From Bacillus suaedaesalsae (GTDB lineage Bacteria > Bacillota > Bacilli > Bacillales > SA4): a stretch of DNA of 64,000 bases. Both the position numbers and the translations under genes were made by a program. The stretch's first letter is position 1. Each line of letters begins with the position of its first letter. The notes beneath the pieces were generated by a model. It did not search any database and was not told the DNA's origin. It saw nothing but the letters and a program-made list of their open reading frames with translations. Where the stretch lies: contig NZ_JAFELM010000021.1 of the NCBI RefSeq assembly GCF_016890225.1, positions 54,933 through 118,932 on the forward strand, in the 5' to 3' direction. This document shows positions 26,538 to 36,965 of the stretch, piece by piece.

Positions 26538-27641
26538 ATGACTCAGCTTAAGCGCACACCTTTATTTGAGAGTTACAAGGAGTATGGCGCCAAAACAATC
26601 GATTTTGGTGGATGGGATTTACCTGTACAATTTTCAAGTATCAAAGAAGAGCATGAAGCAGTTCGAGAAAGAGCCGGACTTTTTGATGTCTCTCATATGG
26701 GAGAAATCGAAGTAAAGGGACCTGGAAGCCTTGACTATCTTCAAAAGATGATGACCAATGATGTTTCTAAGCTTGCCCCCGGCAAAGCGCAATACACAGC
26801 AATGTGCTATGAAAATGGTGGAGTTGTAGATGACCTTCTTGTATATAAAAAGGCAGACAACGATTACTTATTAGTAGTAAATGCCTCTAATATTGAAAAA
26901 GATTATGATTGGTTAGTATCGCACGTATTTGGTGATGTGGTACTTGAAAATGTTTCAGAGAATATTGCACAAGTAGCGATCCAAGGACCATTAGCTGAAA
27001 AAGTATTGCAAAAACTAACTTCACAAGACTTAAATGAAATTGGCTTCTTTAATTTTAAAGACAATGTTGATATAGACGGAGTTCCATCACTTGTTTCTCG
27101 TACGGGATACACAGGCGAAGATGGCTTTGAAATTTATTGCAAAAAAGAAGACGCAGCATTCCTTTGGAAGCGCATACTAGAAAGTGGCCAAGAAGAAGAT
27201 ATTTTACCTTGTGGACTTGGAGCTCGTGATACATTACGTTTTGAAGCGAATTTAGCCTTATACGGTCAAGAACTATCAAAGGATATTTCACCACTTGAAG
27301 CTGGGATCGGCTTTGCAGTAAAGCTACAAAAAGAAGCTGATTTTATTGGAAAAGATGCTCTTGCTAAACAAAAGGAAGAAGGACTTCCAAGAAAGTTGGT
27401 AGGACTTGAAATGGTTGACAAAGGAATTCCTCGTCACGGTTATGATGTATATGTAGGTGACGAACAAATTGGTTTTGTCACAACCGGCACACAATCTCCA
27501 ACCTTAAAGAAGAACATTGGTCTAGCCTTGCTAAACAGTCAATACACTGAGCTTGGCCAAGAAGTAGAAGTTCAAATTCGTGCAAAACGATTAAAAGCAA
27601 AAGTAGTTGCTACACCATTTTATAAACGTCCTAAAAAGTAA
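26538..27641 (+). CDS. gcvT: aminomethyltransferase, glycine cleavage T protein
   Basis: The 367-residue T protein moves the methylene group of aminomethyl-lipoyl H protein to tetrahydrofolate and releases ammonia. Clear family segments are [15 protein letters not shown], the catalytic Asp region [15 protein letters not shown], and [16 protein letters not shown] 26,538 follows AGGAGGAG; the frame is open further upstream to 26,490, but that part overlaps the leader. It is the first gene of the gcvT-gcvPA-gcvPB operon, with 16 bases to gcvPA. H and L proteins are encoded elsewhere. Confidence 0.95.
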   Translation: MTQLKRTPLFESYKEYGAKTIDFGGWDLPVQFSSIKEEHEAVRERAGLFDVSHMGEIEVKGPGSLDYLQKMMTNDVSKLAPGKAQYTAMCYENGGVVDDLLVYKKADNDYLLVVNASNIEKDYDWLVSHVFGDVVLENVSENIAQVAIQGPLAEKVLQKLTSQDLNEIGFFNFKDNVDIDGVPSLVSRTGYTGEDGFEIYCKKEDAAFLWKRILESGQEEDILPCGLGARDTLRFEANLALYGQELSKDISPLEAGIGFAVKLQKEADFIGKDALAKQKEEGLPRKLVGLEMVDKGIPRHGYDVYVGDEQIGFVTTGTQSPTLKKNIGLALLNSQYTELGQEVEVQIRAKRLKAKVVATPFYKRPKK

Positions 27642-27657
27642 GGGGAGGTCACAAGAC

Positions 27658-29004
27658 ATGAAGCATCGCTATTTACCAATGACAGAACAAGATAAGCAAG
27701 AAATGCTGCAAGCAATTGGTGTTGAATCTGTTGATGAATTATTTAAAGATATCCCTGAAAGTGTTCGCTTTCAAGGGGAATACAACATTAAACCGGCTAA
27801 ATCAGAAACAGCTTTAATGCAAGAATTAGCAGGGTTAGCTAGCAAAAATAAAAATAGTAAAGAATACCCTTCATTTATTGGAGCAGGTGTATATGATCAC
27901 TATGTTCCAGTAATTGTGGACCATGTCATCTCGCGTTCAGAATTTTATACAGCTTATACTCCTTATCAGCCAGAAATTTCTCAAGGGGAGCTTCAAGCGA
28001 TCTTTGAATTCCAAACGATGATTTGTGAATTAACTGGAATGGATGTTGCCAACTCTTCTATGTATGACGGAGGAACAGCATTAGCTGAAGCAGCCGCATT
28101 AAGTGCAGGTCAAACAAGGAATAAGAAGATTTTAGTTTCAGGTGCTGTACATCCTGAATCTCGTGCAGTATTGAAAACTTATGCAACTGGTCAACGCTTA
28201 GAAGTAATTGAGATTCCAGTTGTAAATGGTGTAACAGATGTTGAAGCATTAAAATCTTATATGGACGATGAAGTAGCTTCTGTAGTTGTTCAATATCCAA
28301 ACTTTTTTGGTCAAATTGAACCGTTAAAGGAAATCGAACAAATTGCACATCAAAACAAAGGTATGTTCATTGTGTCGAGTAATCCTCTAGCTTTAGGAGT
28401 TTTAACACCACCAGGAAAGCTAGGTGCTGATATCGTCGTAGGAGATGCACAACCGTTTGGGATTCCAGCACAATTTGGTGGACCACACTGTGGTTATTTT
28501 GCCGTTACAACAAAATTAATGAGAAAAGTACCAGGACGTCTAGTTGGTCAAACAACTGATGAGCAAGGTCGTAGAGGATTTGTTTTAACACTTCAGGCGC
28601 GTGAGCAACATATTCGTCGTGATAAAGCAACTTCGAACATCTGTTCAAACCAAGCATTAAATGCACTTGCTGCATCTGTAGCAATGACAGCTCTAGGTAA
28701 AAAAGGCATTAAAGAAATGGCTTCTCAAAATATTCAAAAGGCACACTATGCTAAGCGTGCGTTTGAACAAGCTGGTTTTGAAATTGTTTATGACGGTCCT
28801 TTCTTCAATGAATTTGTCGTAAAGCTTTCGATGCCAGTAAAGCAAGCGAACTTACAATTAGCTGGAAAAGGTTTTATCGGTGGATATGACTTAGGAAGAG
28901 ATAGTGAAGCTCTTTCTAACCATATGTTAGTTGCGGTAACAGAGCTTCGTTCAAAGGACGAAATTGACCGATTTGTTAAGGAATTGGGGGATTGTCATGC
29001 ATAA
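27658..29004 (+). CDS. gcvPA: glycine dehydrogenase (decarboxylating) subunit 1
   Basis: The 448-residue subunit is the N-terminal half of the P protein, which decarboxylates glycine with pyridoxal phosphate and passes aminomethyl to lipoyl H protein. Typical segments are [20 protein letters not shown] and the [13 protein letters not shown] loop. ATG 27,658 has GGGGAGG ten bases before. The split P protein with separate A and B subunits is normal for Bacillaceae. The stop overlaps the gcvPB start by eight bases, giving equal synthesis of both subunits. Confidence 0.95.
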   Translation: MKHRYLPMTEQDKQEMLQAIGVESVDELFKDIPESVRFQGEYNIKPAKSETALMQELAGLASKNKNSKEYPSFIGAGVYDHYVPVIVDHVISRSEFYTAYTPYQPEISQGELQAIFEFQTMICELTGMDVANSSMYDGGTALAEAAALSAGQTRNKKILVSGAVHPESRAVLKTYATGQRLEVIEIPVVNGVTDVEALKSYMDDEVASVVVQYPNFFGQIEPLKEIEQIAHQNKGMFIVSSNPLALGVLTPPGKLGADIVVGDAQPFGIPAQFGGPHCGYFAVTTKLMRKVPGRLVGQTTDEQGRRGFVLTLQAREQHIRRDKATSNICSNQALNALAASVAMTALGKKGIKEMASQNIQKAHYAKRAFEQAGFEIVYDGPFFNEFVVKLSMPVKQANLQLAGKGFIGGYDLGRDSEALSNHMLVAVTELRSKDEIDRFVKELGDCHA

Positions 29005-30457
29005 CGAAAAACAAGCACTTATATTTGAAGTTAGTAAGCCCGGGCGAGTTGGATATAGTCTCCCTGAATTAGATGTGGATACAATTTCTATAGAGGAATT
29101 AATTCCATCAGATTACATTCGTACAGAGGAAGCAGAGCTGCCAGAAGTATCTGAATTAGATATTATGCGTCACTACACAGCTCTTTCTAGAAGAAACCAT
29201 GGTGTTGATTCTGGTTTCTATCCATTAGGATCATGTACAATGAAGTACAATCCAAAAATTAATGAAAATGTAGCAAGATTTGCTGGATTCTCATATGTTC
29301 ATCCACTGCAAGAGGAAGAAACAGCACAAGGTGCAATGGAGCTTATGTATGACCTGCAAGAGCACCTAAAAGAAATCACAGGTATGGATGAAGTAACTCT
29401 TCAACCTGCTGCAGGTGCACACGGAGAATGGACTGGATTAATGATGATCCGTGCGTATCATGAAGCGAACGGTGATTTCAACCGTACAAAAGTAATTGTT
29501 CCAGATTCTGCACACGGTACGAATCCAGCTTCAGCAACTGTTGCAGGACTCGAGACAATTACAGTGAAATCTGACGAAAAGGGCTTAGTCGATCTAGAAG
29601 ATTTACGTCGTGTTGTAGATCAAGACGTAGCAGCTCTCATGTTAACTAACCCGAATACACTTGGATTGTTTGAAGAGCAAATTCTAGAAATGGCACAAAT
29701 TATCCATGACGCTGGTGGAAAACTTTACTATGATGGTGCAAACTTAAACGCAGTATTAAGTAAAGCGAGACCAGGAGATATGGGATTTGACGTTGTTCAC
29801 TTAAACTTGCATAAAACATTTACTGGGCCACATGGTGGTGGTGGACCGGGTTCTGGACCGGTTGGAGTTAAGAGTGACTTAATTCCTTACCTTCCTAAAC
29901 CAGTATTAATTAAAACAGAAGAAGGCTTCAGTTTTGATTACAATCGTCCGCAATCTATTGGCCGTGTGAAGCCATACTACGGTAACTTTGGAATTAACGT
30001 GCGTGCATACACATACATCCGCTCAATGGGTCCAGATGGACTTAAGGCTGTAACAGAGTACGCAGTATTAAATGCAAACTATATGATGAGACGCTTAGAG
30101 CCATTCTATGATCTTCCATATAAGCAGCATTGTAAGCATGAATTTGTTCTTTCTGGTAAGCGTCAAAAGAAGTTAGGTGTTCGTACACTTGATATCGCAA
30201 AACGTTTGCTTGACTTTGGATATCATCCACCAACTATCTATTTCCCATTAAACGTGGAAGAAGCGATCATGATTGAACCAACAGAAACAGAATCTAAAGA
30301 AACTTTAGATGAGTTTATTGATAAAATGATTCAAATTGCGAAGGAAGCTGAAGAAAATCCTGAAATCGTCCAAGAAGCACCGCACCATACAGTGGTGAGC
30401 CGCTTAGACGAAACAACAGCAGCGAGAAAGCCAATCCTACGTTATGTAAAGGAATAG
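28997..30457 (+). CDS. gcvPB: glycine dehydrogenase (decarboxylating) subunit 2
   Basis: The 486-residue subunit is the C-terminal half of the P protein and holds the pyridoxal-phosphate lysine in [17 protein letters not shown], here in the fully conserved HKTF context. [16 protein letters not shown] and [11 protein letters not shown] are also typical. ATG 28,997 is chosen, with GGGGG ahead; earlier in-frame codons lie in gcvPA. It ends the riboswitch-controlled operon, and a terminator follows within 20 bases. Confidence 0.95.
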   Translation: MHNEKQALIFEVSKPGRVGYSLPELDVDTISIEELIPSDYIRTEEAELPEVSELDIMRHYTALSRRNHGVDSGFYPLGSCTMKYNPKINENVARFAGFSYVHPLQEEETAQGAMELMYDLQEHLKEITGMDEVTLQPAAGAHGEWTGLMMIRAYHEANGDFNRTKVIVPDSAHGTNPASATVAGLETITVKSDEKGLVDLEDLRRVVDQDVAALMLTNPNTLGLFEEQILEMAQIIHDAGGKLYYDGANLNAVLSKARPGDMGFDVVHLNLHKTFTGPHGGGGPGSGPVGVKSDLIPYLPKPVLIKTEEGFSFDYNRPQSIGRVKPYYGNFGINVRAYTYIRSMGPDGLKAVTEYAVLNANYMMRRLEPFYDLPYKQHCKHEFVLSGKRQKKLGVRTLDIAKRLLDFGYHPPTIYFPLNVEEAIMIEPTETESKETLDEFIDKMIQIAKEAEENPEIVQEAPHHTVVSRLDETTAARKPILRYVKE

Positions 30458-30471
30458 GTAGAAATAACCCT

Positions 30472-30509
30472 CACCGTTAAATGGTGAGGGCTATTTATTG
30501 TTAGGACAG
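30472..30509 (+). terminator. terminator of the gcv operon
   Basis: CCCTCACC (30,478-30,485) pairs with GGTGAGGG (30,493-30,500) around a GTTAAAT loop. The outer A/T pairs (AAATA with TATTT) extend the stem, and a T-rich stretch follows. Confidence 0.8.
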
Positions 30510-30554
30510 ATAAAAGTCGTTAGATAAACAGATGGCTACTAGTTCTATATCTAT

Positions 30555-30592
30555 AAAAAAAACAGGCAAAGGTTTATTGAACCATCGCCTGC
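30555..30592 (-). terminator. terminator of yqhL
   Basis: On the minus strand, CAGGC and GCCTG close a stem with an inner GGT/ACC pair and a small loop, followed by eight T. It lies just after the yqhL stop codon. Confidence 0.7.
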
Positions 30593-30599
30593 TTAAAGG

Positions 30600-30977
30600 T
30601 TACTTACCAGTCTTAATTTTTCCACCCCAAAGCTTATATCCACCTTTTAGTTGATATAACTCTGTAACACCTTTTCTTTTCAACATGGCAGCTGCACGGC
30701 CACTACGAATTCCGTTTTGGCAATATAAATATACCGGTTTATCTGGACGAATTTCTTTATGACGTGTTCTAAATTGTGATAATGGAATGTTTCTTGCTCC
30801 TAAAATATGTCCACCATTAAATTCATTTGGTTCACGAACATCTATTAATTGTGCTTTACGATATCCTTGAATAAACTCTTCTTCTGTTAGAGTTTTTACA
30901 ATTTTACGTTGATATAAATAATTGAAAACTGAGTACGCTATTATTGCTCCTAGTAATATTAAAATGGCTTGTAACAA
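30600..30977 (-). CDS. yqhL: rhodanese-domain membrane protein YqhL
   Basis: The protein has about 125 residues: one N-terminal membrane helix (AILILLGAIIAYSVFNYLY) and a rhodanese domain with LIDVREPNEFNGGHILGARN. The active-site loop is YCQNGIRSG, with the catalytic cysteine in the CQNGIRS position. Rhodaneses move sulfane sulfur; the substrate here is unknown. TTG 30,977 is the start, as GGGAGG lies nine bases before it; a longer frame to 31,040 lacks a site. It is divergent from lipM, as in B. subtilis, and sulfur delivery to lipoate has been an obvious but unproved idea. Confidence 0.85.
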   Translation of the reverse strand: MLQAILILLGAIIAYSVFNYLYQRKIVKTLTEEEFIQGYRKAQLIDVREPNEFNGGHILGARNIPLSQFRTRHKEIRPDKPVYLYCQNGIRSGRAAAMLKRKGVTELYQLKGGYKLWGGKIKTGK

Positions 30978-31126
30978 GATAAATGCCTCCCTTATTTCTC
31001 TACTATACTCTATTATAGTAGGGGAGAACGAAAGATTCAAAGAAATTATTTCAGGTTTATTTTTTGACAGAACTAAATTATTTGTTAGACTTAAATCTGC
31101 ATAAGAAAAAGGAAAGAGGCAATAGG

Positions 31127-31963
31127 ATGAAAAATGAGATTTGGCGTTTTATCGATTCAGGAAATTGTTCTCCTGCTTTTAATATGGCTTTAGATGAGGC
31201 ATTGTTAGACTGGCATAGTAAAGGGCTTATTCCTCCAACTATTCGCTTTTATGGTTGGGATCCTGCTACTCTCTCAATTGGATATTTTCAAAAAGTAGAA
31301 AAGGAAATAGATCTAGATATCGTTAAGAAACATAATCTTGGATTTGTTCGCAGACCAACCGGTGGTAGAGGGGTCTTACATGATCAAGAACTTACATATA
31401 GCGTGATTGTATCTGAAGAGTATCCTGATATGCCAAAAACTGTAACAGAAGCGTATCGAGTCATTTCTGAAGGTATATTAGAAGGATTTAAGTTGTTAGG
31501 CTTAGATGCATACTTTGCGGTGCCGAAAACGGAAGAGGAACGTGAAAGCCTAAAAAATCCGAGATCTGCAGTGTGCTTTGATGCGCCTTCTTGGTATGAA
31601 TTAGTTGTAGAAGGAAGAAAGGTCGCAGGAAGTGCACAAACCAGGCAAAAGGGTGTTATCTTACAGCACGGATCCATTCTACTAGATATTGATGAGGATT
31701 TATTATTTAACCTATTTAAATATCCCAATGACCGTGTGAAAGAGAGAATGCAGCGAAATTTTAAAAATAAAGCAGTTGCTACCAATGCATTACGAGAGAA
31801 TCCTGTCAGCATTGATGAAGCAAAGGAAGCCTTTAGAAAAGGCTTCGAGAAGGGATTGTCCATCGAGCTTACTCCATATGAGTTAACAGCTGAAGAGTTA
31901 AATGAAGTTCATAAAATTGCAAAGGAAAAATACGAAAGTGACGAATGGAACTTCCGTAGATAA
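31127..31963 (+). CDS. lipM: octanoyl-[GcvH]:protein N-octanoyltransferase
   Basis: The 278-residue protein has the same length as B. subtilis LipM and transfers octanoate from acyl carrier protein to GcvH, the first step of lipoate assembly. It has the [18 protein letters not shown] lipoate-ligase-fold motif, the catalytic cysteine in [16 protein letters not shown], and the [13 protein letters not shown] lysine loop. ATG 31,127 follows GGAAAGAGG. It sits next to the glycine-cleavage operon, whose H protein is its acceptor. A terminator follows the stop. Confidence 0.93.
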   Translation: MKNEIWRFIDSGNCSPAFNMALDEALLDWHSKGLIPPTIRFYGWDPATLSIGYFQKVEKEIDLDIVKKHNLGFVRRPTGGRGVLHDQELTYSVIVSEEYPDMPKTVTEAYRVISEGILEGFKLLGLDAYFAVPKTEEERESLKNPRSAVCFDAPSWYELVVEGRKVAGSAQTRQKGVILQHGSILLDIDEDLLFNLFKYPNDRVKERMQRNFKNKAVATNALRENPVSIDEAKEAFRKGFEKGLSIELTPYELTAEELNEVHKIAKEKYESDEWNFRR

Positions 31964-31967
31964 CGAT

Positions 31968-31998
31968 AGCCGCTAGGACATATTCTAGCGGCCATTTT
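31968..31998 (+). terminator. terminator after lipM
   Basis: GCCGCTAG (31,968-31,975) pairs with CTAGCGGC (31,984-31,991), loop GACATATT, followed by a T-rich run. Confidence 0.8.
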
Positions 31999-32098
31999 AT
32001 TTTTGACAAATTTCTAACTGTTTTTTTATTTTACAAAAAGGATTTAATGTAAGAATGCTTAATTTATTGAAGAAGGTACTTGAAATGTAAAAAAGGAT

Positions 32099-33379
32099 GT
32101 GACACTTTTGTTTAATGTTCATGAGCATGATCGATCTAAAAGTATACTCCCGTTAAAGAAACAAGAAATAATTCGTGATAATTTCTTAAAGGAAAGACTG
32201 GACAGTGTATTAAAAGAAGCAATGGTGAAAGCGGATATTCCGATGTGGATTGTAATTAGCAAGGAATATAATGAAGACCCAGTAGTAGAAACCCTGACGC
32301 CTTGTGAACATGACAGCTCCCGTAGACTATCTATTTTCGTTTTTGTTTTACATCAAGAGATTCAACAGATCGAACGTTATGTAATCGGCTCACCACACCC
32401 TGCCTTAAAAAACTTATACACATTTATTTGGGATCGTAATAAAGAAACTCAATGGCAAAGGTTAAAGAAATTAGTAGAAGAAAAACAACCTAGTAAAATA
32501 GGTATCAATTATTCGAAACATATTGCAGTTGCAGATGGATTGACCTCCAGTCTTCATGATACTTTATCTGAAGAGCTCGGATCAAAATGGGTTGAAAGGT
32601 TTGTATCCGCAGAACACTTAGTCATTCACTGGTTTTTGAAACGAAGCAAAGAAGAAATGCTTATTTATCCTTTTCTGGCAGACTTAACAAGTAATCTCGC
32701 AAAAACAGCTTTATCAAACGAAGTAATCTACCCTGGACTAACAACTACAACTGAAGTTGTAGATTGGATTAGGCAGAGGGTAAATGATCTAGGAATAAAG
32801 ACATCTTTTTATCCAACTATAGATATTCAAAGACAGCACGCCACTATTGATAGACTAACTGATACAATCATCATGCCTGGTGATATTGTTCATCTTGATT
32901 TTGGATTAGATTATCTAGGGTTGTGTACAGATACACAGCAACTAGCATATGTACTGAAAAGAGGAGAAACTAAACCACCCGAAGGATTAGAAGCTGCATT
33001 AAGACAAGCATTAGTGTTTGAAGATATTGTAATGGGGAATATGACAGCTGGTAGAAGAGGGAATCAAGTGTTTGAGAAAAGTATACAAGATGCGAATAAA
33101 AGTGGGATAAATGCTATGCTATACACTCATCCTGTTGGGCGTCATTGCCATGAAGCAGGTCCAATCATTGGTTTATTTGATCAACAAACGAAAATCCCAT
33201 TTAAAGGAGAGTTAGAAATAGTAAGTGACTCTGCTTATGCTCTAGAGTTTAACGTTAAGGCATACATACCTGAGTGGGGACATGAGATATATTTGTATTT
33301 AGAACAACCTATCGCTGTTTACCAAAATGGCTCAAAATATTTGACACCCAGACAAGATTATTTCTATTTGATTAGGTAA
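32099..33379 (+). CDS. M24 (aminopeptidase P/creatinase-fold) family protein
   Basis: The protein has about 426 residues: an N-terminal creatinase-like domain, then a pita-bread M24 domain. The five metal ligands seem present: Asp in VHLDFGLDY, Asp in CTDTQQLAY, His in HPVGRHCHEAGP, Glu in YALEFNV and Glu in LYLEQPIAV. It should be a metal-dependent X-Pro or related hydrolase, probably cytoplasmic because no signal peptide is seen. GTG 32,099 lies only two bases after AAAAGG, so TTG 32,108 may be the real start. It is not in this place in B. subtilis and stands alone between lipM and nrdJ with its own terminator. Confidence 0.8.
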   Translation: MTLLFNVHEHDRSKSILPLKKQEIIRDNFLKERLDSVLKEAMVKADIPMWIVISKEYNEDPVVETLTPCEHDSSRRLSIFVFVLHQEIQQIERYVIGSPHPALKNLYTFIWDRNKETQWQRLKKLVEEKQPSKIGINYSKHIAVADGLTSSLHDTLSEELGSKWVERFVSAEHLVIHWFLKRSKEEMLIYPFLADLTSNLAKTALSNEVIYPGLTTTTEVVDWIRQRVNDLGIKTSFYPTIDIQRQHATIDRLTDTIIMPGDIVHLDFGLDYLGLCTDTQQLAYVLKRGETKPPEGLEAALRQALVFEDIVMGNMTAGRRGNQVFEKSIQDANKSGINAMLYTHPVGRHCHEAGPIIGLFDQQTKIPFKGELEIVSDSAYALEFNVKAYIPEWGHEIYLYLEQPIAVYQNGSKYLTPRQDYFYLIR

Positions 33380-33420
33380 GCTCATCTGAAAGGACAGAAA
33401 TTCTCAGTTCAAACAATCTT

Positions 33421-33448
33421 GCTACTTATTTAATTAAGTAGCTTTTTC
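33421..33448 (+). terminator. terminator after the M24 gene
   Basis: GCTACTTA pairs with TAAGTAGC around TTTAAT, followed by TTTTT. It lies 41 bases after the stop codon. Confidence 0.8.
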
Positions 33449-33834
33449 CGTTATAGACATTAATAATATACCAACTACTACATCTAGTAATACTCATACT
33501 TAATGTCTTGTTTTACACCACTATCATTTTTCTTCATTTATAACACCACCAGTTGCTAATCCCAAGGTATTATTACTCACAACTATGTTAAACTAGGCGA
33601 TTTTTCATTGGTATTCCATCTGCTTGAACCCTTGTATGAAAGTGGATTCCTAACTAAAATTTTAGAAATGTAATAACACATTTTAACAGGTGGTGGACAG
33701 AAATTTACTTTTTTATGCAAGGAGTAAAAAAGGTTAAAATTCGTCAAAAACTCCGATATTTTTTAAATTATCTCTTTCATGCTCTATTATTTCATTTATT
33801 TTATGTTTGACAAAGTAAATTAATTTTGCCTCTG
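33449..33834. other. long non-coding upstream region of nrdJ
   Basis: I see no gene here. A TTGACA at 33,807-33,812 lies upstream of the NrdR boxes and could be a -35 element, although no good -10 sits at 17-18 bases. No cobalamin riboswitch signature was found, although the downstream enzyme uses B12. Confidence 0.4.
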
Positions 33835-33883
33835 ACACTATATGTAGTGTCGTCGAAAAATATATATATACTATATATTGATA
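33835..33883 (+). promoter_or_regulatory. pair of NrdR boxes upstream of nrdJ
   Basis: Box 1, ACACTATATGTAGTGT (33,835-33,850), fits the NrdR-box consensus closely. Box 2, ATACTATATATTGATA (33,868-33,883), is weaker. Their starts are 33 bases apart, close to three helical turns, the usual arrangement of NrdR operators. NrdR is the zinc-finger/ATP-cone repressor of ribonucleotide reductase genes, so the site fits the gene that follows. Confidence 0.8.
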
Positions 33884-33986
33884 TTTTGTATTAGGGTGTG
33901 ATATGGTAACAATATCAAATTTCGAGAATGCTAGATTTCAAATTAATAGATACTCGGAATTAATGAGTTAAGGGAGATGAGAAGAG

Positions 33987-36870
33987 TTGACTGTTGCTAC
34001 TAAAAATCAATTAAAACTAAATGTAGAAAAACTAAATGATGATATCCGTGCTTTTCCTCAAGTACATCCAATAACAGAGGACATGAAACTAACACATAAA
34101 GGTGTATCTCGATTAGTTATGCTAGACCGTTATACCTTCAAAGATACAGAGAAAATCACATTAAGTGAAGGTGACTTTGTAGTACTTACCATTAAGGAAG
34201 ATCCGAAATTCCCGGCAAGAGGATTAGGGTATATTGTGAGCATTGACTGGGAAGCCAAAACGGCTAACGTACTGGTAGATGAAGAATACCGTGGTGTGCT
34301 GGACAAGCACGAAGAAATAGAAACAGGTATTGTAAATCGATCACTAGATGTAATTGAAAAACCATTGGAAGTCTTTTATGAGCAAATTGCGAAACGCAAT
34401 GCGACAGGGCTTGCTTCTGTAGAAAAGACAGAGGATAAGAGAAAAGAATGGTTTGAAAAGTTCTATCACGAGTTAGTAACGATGAATTTTGTTCCAGCTG
34501 GACGCGTACTCTACGGAGCAGGTGCTGACACTGACGTTACGTATTTTAACTGTTACGTAATGCCGTACGTTAAAGATTCTCGTGAAGGAATTTCTGAACA
34601 TCGCAAACAAGTCATGGAAATCATGAGCCGCGGTGGTGGAGTTGGAACGAATGGTTCAACACTTAGACCAAGAAATACATTAGCTAAAGGGGTTAACGGA
34701 AAATCCTCCGGTTCTGTTTCTTGGTTAGATGACATTGCGAAGCTGACACATCTTGTAGAGCAAGGTGGGTCGAGACGCGGTAAATAAGATTAAAGTGCCG
34801 AGTCTATAAAATACCTCGTGAATTGCTGGAAAATCTTTTTATGACTTACTGGCTACAACAGAACTGGAAACAGTAGATGTGAATGCTTAAAAACAGTAAG
34901 TGGATAAAGACAATCAGCAGCCAAGCTCCTATAAATGGAGAAGGTTCAACGACCATCGAAAACACGCGAAGTAAGTAGCGGAAGTGAGTAGAGTAGGAAT
35001 CAAGTGATTCCGAAGTGCGAGGGCACTCTAAATGAGTGTAAGATATGGTCTGAACTCTAAGGTGACTTAGAGAGTTGAAGTAGCGATTCAACGTAACAAC
35101 TTGGCCCAAATGATCATGCTTGCGGACTGGCATCCGGACATTATTGAATTTATTATTTCAAAAATGCAAAATCCAAGAATCCTGCGTTTCTTAATTGAAA
35201 ATATTGATAATGACTATATAAAGAAGGCAGCACAAGATAAGCTCAAGTTCACTCCATTAACAGAGCAAGAACAAAATATGTATCAAGGAATTATCAACTA
35301 TAAACATATTCCTGGTCTAGGTGGATTTAACGAAAAGATTATTAAAGACGCTGAAGAAAAATTACGTATAGGCGGTAACTATACAGTACACAATTCAGAG
35401 TTTTTAACAGGTGCAAACATTTCTATCTGCCTAACAAAAGAATTTATGGAAGCAGTAGAAAATGACTCAGAATATGAACTCCGTTTCCCAGATGTAGAAA
35501 GCTATGATGCTGATGAGATGAAACTTTACAACGAAACATGGCATGAAGTTGGAGATGTTCGTGAATGGGAAAAGATGGGGCATAAGGTTCGTGTATACCG
35601 TAAAATTAAAGCAAAAGACCTTTGGAACTTAATCAACATTTGCGCAACATACTCAGCAGAACCAGGTATTTTCTTTATTGATAATGCAAACGACATGACA
35701 AATGCAAAAGCATATGGTCAGAAGGTTGTTGCGACTAATCCGTGTGGAGAGCAACCATTAGCACCTTACAGTGTTTGTAACCTAGCTGCTGTTAACTTAG
35801 CAGAAATGGCAAACAAAGAAACGAAAACAGTGAACTTTGAAAAATTAAAGCAAACTGTTGAAGTTGGAGTTAGGATGCAAGATAACGTTATTGATGCAAC
35901 TCCATACTTCCTAGAAGCAAACAAAAAGCAAGCACTTGGCGAGCGTCGTGTTGGTTTAGGGGTAATGGGACTTCACGACCTTCTAATCTATTGTGAAACT
36001 GAATATGGTTCAGAAGAAGGTAACAAGCTGGTAGATGAAGTATTCGAAACAATCGCAACAACTGCCTACCGTGCGTCTGTTGAACTTGCAAAAGAAAAAG
36101 GAAGCTTCCCATTCTTAACTGGTGATAAAGAGGCCGAGTTGCGACAAGCATTTACAGAGACAGGTTTTATGCAAAAAATGCCAGAAGATATTCGCAATGA
36201 CATTAAAGAATACGGAATTCGTAATTCTCACTTACTCACTGTTGCTCCTACAGGTAGCACGGGGACCATGGTTGGAGTTTCCACCGGATTAGAACCATAC
36301 TTCTCATTCTCTTACTTCCGAAGTGGACGATTAGGAAAGTTTATTGAAGTAAAAGCAGATATCGTGCAGGAGTACTTGGACAAGCATCCTGAAGCAGATT
36401 CAAACAACCTTCCAAAATGGTTTATTTCTGCGATGGAGTTATCTCCAGAAGCACATGCGGATACACAATGTATCATCCAGCGTTGGATTGATAGCTCAAT
36501 CAGTAAGACGGTTAACGCACCTAAAGGTTATACTGTTGAACAGGTTGAAAAGGTATACGAGCGTTTATATAATGGTGGAGCAAAGGGCGGAACCGTGTAT
36601 GTAGATGGTAGCCGTGATGCTCAAGTATTAACACTAAAGGCTGAAGAAAACACATTTGAAGAAGAACAAACAGAGCTATTCCCAGCTGAAGAAGCCAAAA
36701 AGAAGCCGGTTGTTTTAGTGGATATCATTCCTGATGTTCGCTCTACAACGGTAACATTCGGTTCTGAAGTTGGAGATACATGTCCAGTCTGCCGACAAGG
36801 TAAAGTTCAAGATATTGGCGGATGTAACACATGCACAGATTGTGGCGCACAATTAAAATGTGGTTTATAA
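33987..36870 (+). CDS. nrdJ: adenosylcobalamin-dependent (class II) ribonucleotide reductase, split by an intron
   Basis: Exons 33,987-34,781 and 35,104-36,870 join in frame to a protein of about 853 residues that makes deoxyribonucleotides without oxygen dependence. Exon 1 has FNCYVMPYVKDSREGI with an active-site cysteine and ends in LTHLVEQGGSRRG. Exon 2 starts AQMIMLADWHPDI and holds TNPCGEQPLAPYSVCNLAAVNL with the catalytic cysteines. The C-terminus has a CPVC, CNTC, CxxC zinc-like cluster. Unspliced RNA would stop two codons after GGSRRG. TTG 33,987 follows AGGGAGATGAG. NrdR boxes lie upstream and a terminator downstream. Class II reductase is absent from B. subtilis but common in other bacilli. 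Confidence 0.93.
34782..35103 (+). ncRNA. group I self-splicing intron, 322 nt, no ORF
   Basis: The upstream exon ends in T and the intron ends in G, as group I introns do. Exon bases 34,773-34,781 pair with the internal guide at 34,797-34,805 (GCCGAGTCT), with a U-G pair at the splice site and one mismatch (P1). The conserved core is visible: a P/Q segment AATCAGCAGCCAAGC, an R segment GTTCAACGACCA, and an S segment AAGATATGGTCTGAAC whose GGTC and GAAC pair with GACC and GTTC (P7 and neighbours). It sits in the GGSRRG-AQM codons, the best conserved part of the gene. No homing endonuclease fits in this length. Confidence 0.9.
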
Positions 36871-36882
36871 AATAAACAAATT

Positions 36883-36920
36883 AAGGGATGGAATCCATGA
36901 ATTGGTTCCATCCCTTGTTC
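36883..36920 (+). terminator. terminator after nrdJ
   Basis: AAGGGATGGAA (36,883-36,893) pairs perfectly with TTCCATCCCTT (36,906-36,916). The T-run is short (TTGTTCT), so termination may be partial, with some read-through into splB. Confidence 0.65.
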
Positions 36921-36965
36921 TATCTTTCGTTCATACTAAGCGTAAATGAAAAAAGAGGTGAAAGG

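Noticed and set aside
33380-33986. Cobalamin riboswitch before nrdJ
   Set aside because: I could not find the B12-box or the expected helices; only NrdR boxes are convincing.
34553-34735. Reverse-strand frames inside nrdJ, spoIIIAE, dxs and other genes
   Set aside because: They are mirror frames of strongly conserved genes with no start signals of their own.
33987-35133. nrdJ as a frameshifted pseudogene or two separate genes
   Set aside because: The break falls exactly at a group I intron with P1 pairing and core motifs, and the exons join in frame within a conserved motif.
34846-35133. Reverse-strand 95-codon frame over the intron
   Set aside because: It overlaps structured intron RNA and nrdJ, has no ribosome site and no protein-like pattern.
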